In this document: in pieces, positions 1 to 8,080 of the stretch
Position numbering within the stretch: the stretch's first letter is position 1
Layout of the letters: the number at the start of each line of letters is the position of its first letter
Assembly (NCBI GenBank): GCA_002049455.2
Contig: KV918762.1
Span: forward strand, 736,934 to 800,933
Direction: 5' to 3'
DNA length: 64,000 nucleotides
From: Porphyra umbilicalis
Taxonomy: Eukaryota > Rhodophyta > Bangiophyceae > Bangiales > Bangiaceae
The notes under the pieces: model-generated
Database searches by the model: none
What the model was told of the DNA's origin: nothing
What the model saw: the letters and a program-made list of their open reading frames with translations, nothing else
Position numbers and translations under genes: made by a program

Positions 1-3000
1 GCCCGATCTCGCATGACCTTCATGCCAATGAAGTCCTTGACCTCACCCATGTCGCGCACGTCGAAAGACGCCGACACCGAGGCCTTGACCATCTGGACCC
101 CTTCGAGGCTTTTTCCAGCCACAATGAGATCGTCCACGTAGACGAGGATGTAGACAAGCCCGTGCACAGGGTGGCTCCACGTGTAGAGGCACGGGTCCAC
201 CTTGGACCGCACCGCTCCGATGGCATTGAGCTCTTTGTTAAGCTTGATGCCCCACAATCGTCCCGCCTGTTTGGTCCCATAGAGAGCCAGGTTCAGACGG
301 CGGACATCACCTTCCTCCCCCGGCTCGGCTCCGACCGGAAGCTTGATGTACATCTCCTTGTCCATCTTTGCGTTGAGGAAGGCCGTCTTCACATCCACGT
401 GGTGAACTTCCCAGTCCTTGGCCGCCGCCACCGCGAAGAGCGCGCGTGTCGTGGCCGAGCTCGGCACTGGTGCCCATGTCTCATCAAAGTCGCGCCCTGG
501 CACTTGGTTGAAGCCCTGCGCCACCAGTCGCGCCTTGTACCGAGTCATGTTGCCCTCAGCATCGTGCTTGATGTCGTACACGTACCGCGTTTTGACAGCC
601 TTACGCTTGTTGCTGCTCCTGGTATTGGACCAGGTACCAAGCTTCTTGTGTGCGAGGTACTCTTCTTTCTCAGCCGCCTTCCAACGCGGCCAGTCCGATC
701 GCGCACGCGCCTCCTTCGCATTGGCTGGCGCCTTGGTCAGGTCCCATCCCGACGGATCTCCGCCCTTGGGTCCTTCTGCAGCGTATGCCTTTGGGTTACG
801 CTCCCACCAGGTAACCTTGGGTGCCGGCTTGCGCTTCGACCGCCGGAGTGCTTGCACCCGGTCGTCACCACTCTCTGTGGTGGATCCAGACAGCACGTCG
901 TGTCCATCATGATCCGCCGCGTCCTCGCCGGCGTCATTGTCATCTCCGTCTTCTGCGTCGAGTCCGGAAGCCTCGTCCGGCTCAACGTCGCTCTCTGACG
1001 ACTGCTGCGAGGCATACTCGTCCCCGCTTGCGGCTTCCGCTTCCAGCATGTCCATGGCGCCGTCCTCCTTGTCACCATCCGTCTGACTGGTCAGGAAAGG
1101 GGTGGAAGCAGGGCCAGGGACAGAGGTCATCTTGATGGCTTTGCTTGAGGTCTCCTCCATGAGCACATCTCGGCGCTCAAAGACCTTGTTTGAGCCATCC
1201 TCTAGGATGCGGTAGGCCTTGCCACCAACAGTGTAGCCGACAAAACGGCCGACGTCGGTCCTGGGTTCCAGCTTTCGCTGCTGCTGCTTGGGCTTCAGAG
1301 CCCATGCCCGGCTCCCTCAGACCCGAAATCCCTTCACGTCGGGGCGTCTCCCTGTGAGGGCTTCCAGCGGGGTCACATCTTGACCCGCCTTGGGGGATCG
1401 GTTGAGCACGTGGATGACGGATGACAAAGCCTCCGCCCACAGCTCCTCTTCCGCTCCGGCGTCCAGAAGAGCCGCACGGACGCGCTCCATGATGTACCGG
1501 TTGGCGCGCTCTGCCTTCCCGTTCTGCTGCGAAGAGTACGGCGCCGTCTTCTCAGACGTAATGCCTTTGTCTTCATACCAGGCTTGGAGGTCGCGGCTCA
1601 CGTACTCCTTGGCGCCGTCGTGACGAACCCGCTTCACCTTAAGCCCAGTTAGGGTCTCTAGCTGCTTGATGCGGGCCTTGAGGACATCCGGAACCATGCC
1701 CTTGGAATTGATTGGCGTCGCCGTGCTGAACCCAGTGGAGTCTTCCATCAGAGTCACGAAGTAGACAGAGCCGCCCAGCGACGCCGTCAACGGCCCATCA
1801 ACGTCCGTGTGAACCAACTCGCACTTGGTGGTGGTCGTTGTCGAGCGATGATGCGGAGAACGCGCCATCTTTCCGTCGACACAAGGCACGCATACCGTAC
1901 CAGGAACGCGCTTGGCGTCGGCTACCGTCGATGGAATCCCATCGACCATCCCAACCACACGCTTGAGGTTCTCGAAACCCAAGTGGTTGAACCGGCGGTG
2001 CCACAGCTCTGCCTCGCCGTCCATGTGCGTGGAGGCGGCTCTGGCCGACGCCGTGACCGGAGTCACCTTGAGCACGTAGTTCTCCGACTCGTTGACCGAG
2101 CCGACGACAGACGCGTTGCTCAAAACTCCGCTCACGAGCACCGCTTCCCCATCACTGAGGATATAGCAGGCGTCACCAACGAACACCACGGCACCGCCAC
2201 AGCGGTCGACCGCTCGGACCGACAGAAGGTTGTCTGTCAGATCCGGCACAAGCATGGCCTCATCGAGGACCATGCGAGCCGTAATGATTCCCTTCCCTAC
2301 GTCCATGGACGCGTATCCGTGCCCCTTGATGGGCACCTTGTGGCCGTCAGCTAGAGTGACCTTGGCCCCGCTCCCCGTCGTCTTGACGGTGAAACCCGCG
2401 TCCTGGGCGGCCATATGGTTGGTCGCACCCGAGTCCAACACCCAGGTCGAGGACCCGCTGGTGCTCCCTGAAGCTTTGAGCTTCCCGGCCTGGCCTGCCG
2501 ACGCAGCGTAGGCCAATGCGGCGCGGGGAGGTGCACCACCTCCACCGCCACCCTCACGACGCCCGCCATTTGGCTTCTTGTTGCCCTTGGCGTCGTCGGC
2601 CTTCTTCTTGAGACAGTCGCGCTTCATGTGCCCCTTCTTGTCGCACTAGTAGCACACGACCGCGCGCTTGTCCCACGGCTTCTTAGAAGCCGTTGCCGCA
2701 AACGCTTGCGACTTGACGCCGGTCGCCGAGGACGACCGCCCATGGCTCCCCCGCTGCTCCACAGTGAGCAGCTTGGCGCTCACGTCAGCGAGGTTGCGCT
2801 TCCCGTCCATGTTCTCCAGAACGGTCTTGATCATGTCATACTCGGCCGGAAGGCCCGACAGGATCTGCAGGACAAGCGTGTTCTCGTCCACCTGACTTCC
2901 CAGCATGGAGAGCTCTTGACGGATGCCCTTGGCGCGCGACGTGTACTTGATGATGTTCTCGTCGCTGCCCTTCTTGAGGTTGCTCAGCTCATGCATGAGC

Positions 3001-3326
3001 TGCAGCAGGCGTGCGTTGTCCCGCGCCTCAAAGATGTCCTTGAGCGCATCCCACGCCTCCTTGGCCGTACTGACCGCCGTCACCGAATAAAGATGAACCG
3101 GCTTGACCGACATCTGGATAGTCGCCAGGGCCGACTCGTTCATGAGGTCCCACGCCTCAGCTGCAACGTCGCTCTTGGCACCGCTCCCAGACGCGGGGCG
3201 GTCCGTCACAACCGCAGCCCAAACCTTCTCCTTGATCATCTGTGCACGGCAGTACACAGCCCAGACCTTGTAGTCGTCGTCCAGCTGCGCGAAGCGAGGG
3301 CCAGCGTAGCGGCCGTACTCCGACAT
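1..3326 (-). pseudogene. gag-pol polyprotein of copia element A, two nonsense codons
   Basis: One continuous minus frame. I take the start at 3326 because it matches the B start (both run on to the GPRFAQLDDDYKVWA block). Order: UBN2-type copia gag; CCHC zinc knuckle (ends GHMKRDC); aspartic protease (WVLDSGATNHM); gag-pre-integrase with HHCC zinc site; integrase core (HTDVDGP, then HDGAKEY, then QNGKAERANR); then RT toward the left edge with an intact YVDD. The frame is broken by TAG at 2646-2648, inside the zinc knuckle where B has Tyr, and by TGA at 1317-1319, where B has Trp (context FRV-stop-GSRAWALKP). No frameshift was seen. The RT frame is still open at position 1. Large plus-strand ORFs over this stretch are antisense shadows. 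Probably not autonomous, because both stops would truncate pol. Confidence 0.85.
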
Positions 3327-3468
3327 GACGATGACAACCACGCCAGCAGGCGCGGCACTGACGACGTGGGAGGCTATACCCACCTGGCCGACGCCGGAAC
3401 ACACGGCAACCCAACCAAGGTCGTCCTGCCAACAACGGCATGGAAGACGACGATGACCACCAGCGACA

Positions 3469-3482
3469 CTGGGCCCATAACC
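3469..3482 (-). other. Primer-binding site of element A (half-tRNA iMet type)
   Basis: Reads GGTTATGGGCCCAG on the minus strand, flush with the LTR end. This is complementary to the anticodon arm of eukaryotic initiator tRNA-Met (CTGGGCCCATAACC), the priming mode known for Drosophila copia. Element B has the same site. Confidence 0.75.
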
Positions 3483-3855
3483 TGTGAAGTCGGTGTGGTC
3501 AAGTGGGTGCGTTGTTTTACTATGGCAGAGGTCCTGGGCCGTGTCCAGCCACCTAATGTACCCCAGGCGGCCCCAGGACCGGTCGTCGGGCAGCCCGCTC
3601 TCGGAGCACACCCACGTGCCTCAGTTCTCAGTGCGGGCGGGCCGCGGCGCACCTCCCAGAACGGGGCATGCACCTCCCCACACAAGTCCGCCCCCCCGAG
3701 CGCACCCCAGCAGAGAGTGCCCACTACGAGACCAACAAATCAAATACACACAAGTACAAAACATACAACAAGTGCATAGGTAAATACCCAAAACTGAGTC
3801 CCAATGCTCAACCGGATAAGTATAGACAAATGGAATTGCTGAGCCATGCTCAACA
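3483..3855 (-). repeat. 5' LTR of copia element A
   Basis: On the minus strand it starts TGTTGAGCATGG and ends CTTCACA immediately before the primer-binding site; 373 bp. The TG...CA ends and the start TGTTGA match copia B. An AT-richer stretch near 3740-3830 would hold the promoter and polyadenylation signals; none was assigned. Confidence 0.75.
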
Positions 3856-4960
3856 CCGTCGGGGCAAGTTCTGCCGCGGCCCCCGCGTCGGCCGGGCGGG
3901 GGGCACAGAAGGATGGGTCGCGCGCCGGCACGTCGATCCGCACCAAACCTCCCCCGTCGGCCGACGGGCGCGCGGGCAAGGCGATGACGCCGGTCGTGAG
4001 CACCTCGGCTCGGCCAATGGCCGTCTTTGGGCGGAGGGCTACCTCGCAGTCCCCGAAGTTCGAGATCACGACCGGGAAGGCGATGTCGGGCAGAATCTCG
4101 TGAACCCCGTTGGCGACCGTCGCCCGGTACATGGTCATCAACCGGGATGCCCCGAAGACCTGCCCTAGGCCACCCCACGGGGTGCGCACCCAAGCGATCG
4201 TCGCCGACCGTGGCGCCAACTGCGTCTTGTATGCGAGCCGCAGGACGCGGGACGCCGTGGCACGGCGGTCAATCTTGTCATTGGGACCCCGAACGATCGC
4301 GGACGCCGTCCCATCCCGCCACCGCACCGCTTGGTCCGACGGCAGGATGGCATGGGCCTGTGCGTCCAGGAAGTCGCATCCCAGCAGGACGGGGACGGAG
4401 AGGTTGGCGACCACATGGAAGGTGCATGGCACGCACAGACCTCCCGCCCGGAAAAGCAGGGAAATCGTTCCCGAGGTCACCAGCTGATTCCCGTTTGCGT
4501 CGCGCAGCCGGAGCCCGGCGCCGGGCGGGTGCGGCGTGATTGCCGCGTCCCATCCGTCGGGGAGGACCTCCGGTCGGATGACGCTGGCGCCTGCTCCGGT
4601 GTCGACGACCACGGAGGTCGCGATCATGTTGGACGCCCGGCGTCCCAGGGATGCCGTGATCTTGTAGTTGTGGAGCGTCCCGAGCAGGATCTCGGCGTCG
4701 TCGGTCGCGGGGGCCGGCTGGGCGGGTGGCGCGGTGACCGGGGCTGGCCCCTCGACGCCGACGGTCGCAGCGTCACTGTCCGCTGCGGGACCGGTCCGGC
4801 GGGGCAGGATGCGGGGCTGAAAGGCCGGCAATGGCCGGACGCCCCGTCCACAACGCCAAAGGGCGCGCTGCCTGGCCGCCGTGATGTAGGCCGGTCGGCG
4901 CGCGGGTTTGAGGCGAACGGCATCGGTGGGCAGCCCACGAAAGAGGCTGCCCCTTAGGCG
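3740..4960 (-). CDS. Pol N-terminus with retropepsin-type aspartic protease, element C (truncated)
   Basis: Open frame reached from gag by a -1 shift at 4960-4966; it has no stop from there to 3740. The protease centre is VVVDTGAGASVIRPEVLPDG (about residue 90 counting from 4831), followed by a second hydrophobic strand (VPVLLGCDFLD), typical of gypsy proteases. Element D has the same layout (VVDTGAGPSVIR). The frame past 3856 is not original: it is translated from the LTR of copia A, which interrupts the element before the RT. No ATG is needed if the product is made as a Gag-Pol fusion. Confidence 0.75.
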   Translation of the reverse strand, partial: RLRGSLFRGLPTDAVRLKPARRPAYITAARQRALWRCGRGVRPLPAFQPRILPRRTGPAADSDAATVGVEGPAPVTAPPAQPAPATDDAEILLGTLHNYKITASLGRRASNMIATSVVVDTGAGASVIRPEVLPDGWDAAITPHPPGAGLRLRDANGNQLVTSGTISLLFRAGGLCVPCTFHVVANLSVPVLLGCDFLDAQAHAILPSDQAVRWRDGTASAIVRGPNDKIDRRATASRVLRLAYKTQLAPRSATIAWVRTPWGGLGQVFGASRLMTMYRATVANGVHEILPDIAFPVVISNFGDCEVALRPKTAIGRAEVLTTGVIALPARPSADGGGLVRIDVPARDPSFCAPRPADAGAAAELAPTVLSMAQQFHLSILIRLSIGTQFWVFTYALVVCFVLVCI

Positions 4961-4966
4961 TTTCCC
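4928..4966 (-). promoter_or_regulatory. Putative -1 ribosomal frameshift signal, gag/pol of element C
   Basis: Minus strand: slippery heptamer GGGAAAC (4966-4960), in phase as G GGA AAC in the gag frame. One codon (GCC) then precedes the stop TAA (4956-4954). A 7-nt spacer leads to a perfect 8-bp stem, GGGCAGCC (4952-4945) pairing with GGCTGCCC (4935-4928) across a 9-nt loop. The -1 frame is open from here into the protease. Confidence 0.75.
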
Positions 4967-7371
4967 TGGGCCTCGTCATCGGCGGCACCCGCCGCCTCAT
5001 CGGCTTCACCTTCCGACCCGTCTTGGGTCAACTGACGCCACTCCTCCTCCGTCGTCGTCCCGTCGTCGATGTTGTAGGCCCCCGGGTTGCGTTCCTCCTC
5101 GTGGATGACGTGCACCCCCGTGGCGGCCGCCTGCGCAGTCAGGGCGGCTGCGCCGGCAGCCCCCGTCGACCGCGCCCGCCGGACCGCTTCCCGCGCGTTA
5201 CGCGCCCGCTCGTGCTGCTCCGAGGTCATTATGGGGCACTGCTCCGCCCAGTGCCCCTGGTCGTAGCACACGACGCAAGCCCCCCGACGGCGCGTAGGGC
5301 CACCAGCGGGGTACCCGCGCGGGTGAGCGGGGTCCCGCCCGGCATGGCTACACGCCACGTTGGGGCGTCCCGGGAAGGGGACTGCTGCGCCCAACCGGGA
5401 CCCAGCGGCTCCGGAAGCGGCGGGACCTGGCCCCCGCGTCAACGGTGACGCGACCTCCGTCGTGCGGCGGTACCCCGCTCGGGGAGCCTGGGTCGGGCCC
5501 CAACCCGACGGGGCTGGGCTTCCGGTGCCGGCGACGAAAACCACGGAGCTCTCTCCCTCGGGGGCGGCCAGGGCGGCCTGTGCCGCCTGCCAATCCCAAG
5601 GTGTGGCGGTCGCATCTACCGTGGCCACGTCGCCATCGGCCTGGGAGGCGCCCCCGAGGGCCTTGGACGCGGGTGCCTTGCTCCGCGGGGTCAACGACAG
5701 CCGGTTCCGTGCCGGTGGCTTCGGTGCCAACTTCACCTTGTGCAGGGCCCGGGAAGACTTCCCTTCCCGATCTAGGTAGGCCTTCAATTTCGTGAACGAC
5801 CGCCCGGCCGTGTTGTTCTGCCGTGCGGCGGCCCGAAGGGACTCGGAGACCCCTTGCACCAGCACCGCCTTGAGCTCCTTGCCGTCCAAGAGGGCCCCGA
5901 AGGCGGCGTTCAACGCCACGATGCGGTCCCCGAACTGCCCCTCGGTCTCCCACGCGTGCTGCTTGGCGTACTGCAGCTCGCGAAGGCGGTCGGAGAGGAC
6001 GTCCTCGTCGAGGTACTCCTCCAGCAGTTCACGGATGATGTGCTTGAACTTGGGCTGGGCGGCCACCGCCGCCGTGTCGCTGCCCATCGGCACCACGCGG
6101 CGGATGACCACCATGACGGGCTCGGAGACCAGCCACTGAAGCAGGTACACCACGGCCCCCTCGGCCACGCCGAGGGCGTCGCAGGAGTTCTTGAGCTTCC
6201 GCAGGAAGTTGACGACGCTCACGCGATCCTTGGCGTCCCAACGCCGGTCCTCCGCGAGCATCATTTCCTTGAGGTCCCGCCGGTTATACCCCTGTTGCGC
6301 CCGCAGCGTGCGCGAGAACCCGGGCGTGTGGTCGTACAGGCGGTATGAGTCCGTCTTGAACAGGGGCACAAACCTGGGGTCCGTGACCCGCTCCAACCGC
6401 TGGTCGCGCCGCAGGCGCCGGACCGCCTCGCCCACGATAGACTCGCGGAATTCCGCCATCCACGCCGCCGGCTCGGCCGTCTCTTCCGAATCCGCCCCAC
6501 TGTCGGAAGACTGGGCCCCCGCATGGACGCCGCCCGCCGAAGACGTGGCCCAGCAGGGCGCGGGCGCCGCCGACCGGGTTGACGCGCTCGGCCCCGCCCG
6601 CGGGGCCACGCGAGTCGGCCCGGGCAGCGCGTCGGGCACAGCTGCCGAGGAGGCCGTCTCGACGATCTGGTCCCGCAGGCGGCGGAGCTCCCCCAGCGCC
6701 TGTCGCATCTCGGTCATGAGCAGCTGCGACTCTGTCGTGTCGGCGACCGTCTCGGGGCGGCGTCCGCCCGATCGCCGCGACCCGCGCACGGAGCGCCCAC
6801 GGCGTCCCGGTCGGGTCTTCTTCTGGGCTGCGCTGCCGTCCGTTGGCGGCGAGGCCCCGCGACGGCGCTCAGTGCGCGCCGCCGCCCACGCGGAGAACGT
6901 CTCCTCCGCCTCCGTCGTATCCAGCTCCGTCGCATCTGCGTCCACCCGTCGGCGCGCGGCAGACGACGGGGGAGGACGGATCGCATCTGCGTCACGGCGC
7001 CGCGGCGGGGCGAAAACGCTGCTCCGACGCGCCAGGTCCCAGGGAGTGTTGGCGGGGCCCCCCGGGCCCCGTTGGGATGCCATCCCCGTCAGCCCCTGAT
7101 CTGAAGCGACGGCTCGGTCGGTCGCCGCGGGATGCGAGTGGTCGGGGTCAAAGGGCGACGTGCCGTGCACCGTCGCCACCGAACCACCGCCCGCCGTCGA
7201 CGCCGCCGGGCCCCCTCGCCCCAGGGCGATGAGGTCTGGCAAGGAGGGCAGCCCGCCCCGTCCGTCCATCCGGGCCCCGGTGGCCGCGCCGACGTCGCCG
7301 TCGCTCACGACCGCCCGGGGAGCGCCCCCGGCGACAGAAGAGGAAGAAGAAGAGGAAGCGACGCGGTCCAT
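4954..7371 (-). CDS. Gag of gypsy-like element C, intact (about 805 aa)
   Basis: Capsid/nucleocapsid polyprotein. I prefer the ATG at 7371 (MDRVASSSSS) because the longer ORF start at 7539 lies inside the LTR, and element I starts gag with a similar serine run. The N-terminal third is low-complexity and Arg/Ser/Pro-rich. The middle, around DPRFVPLFKTDSYRLYDHTP, is a helical capsid-like region matched in element I (DPRFKGLLSPKRYRL). A CCHC zinc knuckle CVVCYDQGHWAEQC lies near the C-terminus, followed by an acidic tail. The stop is at 4954-4956, one codon after a GGGAAAC heptamer. An unbroken frame of this size beside decayed neighbours suggests a fairly recent insertion. Confidence 0.75.
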   Translation of the reverse strand: MDRVASSSSSSSVAGGAPRAVVSDGDVGAATGARMDGRGGLPSLPDLIALGRGGPAASTAGGGSVATVHGTSPFDPDHSHPAATDRAVASDQGLTGMASQRGPGGPANTPWDLARRSSVFAPPRRRDADAIRPPPSSAARRRVDADATELDTTEAEETFSAWAAARTERRRGASPPTDGSAAQKKTRPGRRGRSVRGSRRSGGRRPETVADTTESQLLMTEMRQALGELRRLRDQIVETASSAAVPDALPGPTRVAPRAGPSASTRSAAPAPCWATSSAGGVHAGAQSSDSGADSEETAEPAAWMAEFRESIVGEAVRRLRRDQRLERVTDPRFVPLFKTDSYRLYDHTPGFSRTLRAQQGYNRRDLKEMMLAEDRRWDAKDRVSVVNFLRKLKNSCDALGVAEGAVVYLLQWLVSEPVMVVIRRVVPMGSDTAAVAAQPKFKHIIRELLEEYLDEDVLSDRLRELQYAKQHAWETEGQFGDRIVALNAAFGALLDGKELKAVLVQGVSESLRAAARQNNTAGRSFTKLKAYLDREGKSSRALHKVKLAPKPPARNRLSLTPRSKAPASKALGGASQADGDVATVDATATPWDWQAAQAALAAPEGESSVVFVAGTGSPAPSGWGPTQAPRAGYRRTTEVASPLTRGPGPAASGAAGSRLGAAVPFPGRPNVACSHAGRDPAHPRGYPAGGPTRRRGACVVCYDQGHWAEQCPIMTSEQHERARNAREAVRRARSTGAAGAAALTAQAAATGVHVIHEEERNPGAYNIDDGTTTEEEWRQLTQDGSEGEADEAAGAADDEAQGNA

Positions 7372-7470
7372 GGCCCCGGGGGCCGCGACGCGTACCGTGA
7401 GGTGATCCTCCAACGAATCGGTACAACCTCGAGATCGAGGCCGGGGGGCGTGCGACCGGGCGTGGACCAA

Positions 7471-7490
7471 TGGTCTCACCCGGAGCGCCA
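7471..7490 (-). other. Primer-binding site of element C
   Basis: Reads TGGCGCTCCGGGTGAGACCA on the minus strand, 2 nt after the LTR end. It begins with the TGG complementary to a tRNA 3'-CCA end. The same site follows the LTRs of elements J (32154) and I (43219), so all three use the same tRNA; I do not assign which. Confidence 0.75.
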
Positions 7491-7492
7491 TG

Positions 7493-8080
7493 TGTAGCAC
7501 AACCCCGTAGCCACGGGCCCGAAGAGGGAAGTATCCCACCGCTGCCGTCCCAAGAACGTGCCCCCTATAGGATCACCCGATCCGGGAAGAGGGGCCGCCA
7601 AAGGTACAAGACAAAAGGCACGGTTTACTTGCCGGCGACGACGGTGCCTCCCACCGTCGTCGCCCTTCGTCCTAAAAAGGGCGGAAACCGTTGCGTGGGC
7701 CCAATTCCCCTAATGGGAATTGGCCCGCGCCGCCGACCAACCAATACCACTAAGTACAATGCAAGACAAGTCCCCCAATGCGGTAAGTAGAGACGAGGGG
7801 GAATCGGGACCGGGCGCCCCCGCCTGACGTGGCGGCCTCTGGCGTGGCCACGCGGCGGCGCGCGCGCGCCACATAACCGCCCCGCCCAGCGACGCCCTGG
7901 TGGCCGTTCGCGTGTGGCCCGGGTGCCCGCGCCCCCGACAGCTGCCCAGTCGGCGCCGGGGCGCCACCCGCGGGGGCGTGGCGGCCGTGCCGCCCGCCTC
8001 GCTGCTTGCCACGCGCAGGCCACGCCCGCCCGGCCCCCGCCGGGGGTTCCCAGCACCACCCCCATCCCGGTGGTGCCTCA
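7493..8080 (-). repeat. 5' LTR of element C
   Basis: About 588 bp. On the minus strand it ends GTGCTACA. The start near 8080 (TGAGGCACC) is a mutated form of the TGTAGCACC start seen in J. The body holds two conserved hairpins: GGCGACGACGGTG with its reverse complement around a 5-nt loop (7634-7664), and CCAATTCCC paired with its complement around a 5-nt loop (7701-7723). The right edge lies inside a transposase exon. Confidence 0.7.

Larger units (their letters stand above)
1..3855 (-). mobile_element. Ty1/copia element A (5' LTR to RT; runs off the left edge)
   Basis: Copia-type LTR retrotransposon read on the minus strand. From right to left it shows a 5' LTR (3483-3855), a primer-binding site directly after it, and a single gag-pol frame. 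The 3' end and 3' LTR lie beyond position 1. It is inserted in gypsy element C: C's protease frame runs up to 3856 and then reads into A's LTR. It is the same lineage as element B, with aligned gag, zinc knuckle, integrase and RT, but the LTR sequences differ. Confidence 0.85.
3856..8080 (-). mobile_element. Ty3/gypsy-like element C, interrupted by copia A
   Basis: Minus-strand element: 5' LTR (7493-8080), PBS (7471-7490), gag (4954-7371), then a protease frame in the -1 frame that is cut at 3856 by the insertion of A. RT and integrase, if present, lie left of A and outside the window. Its 5' LTR lies inside a Plavaka-type transposase exon, giving the order: transposase gene, then C, then A. 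LTRs J and I belong to the same LTR type. Confidence 0.8.

Noticed and set aside
162-998. 278-residue plus-strand ORF
   Set aside because: Antisense shadow of the copia A RT frame; no motif of its own.
2628-3779. 383-residue plus-strand ORF
   Set aside because: Antisense to copia A gag and LTR; composition follows the codon pattern of the minus gene.
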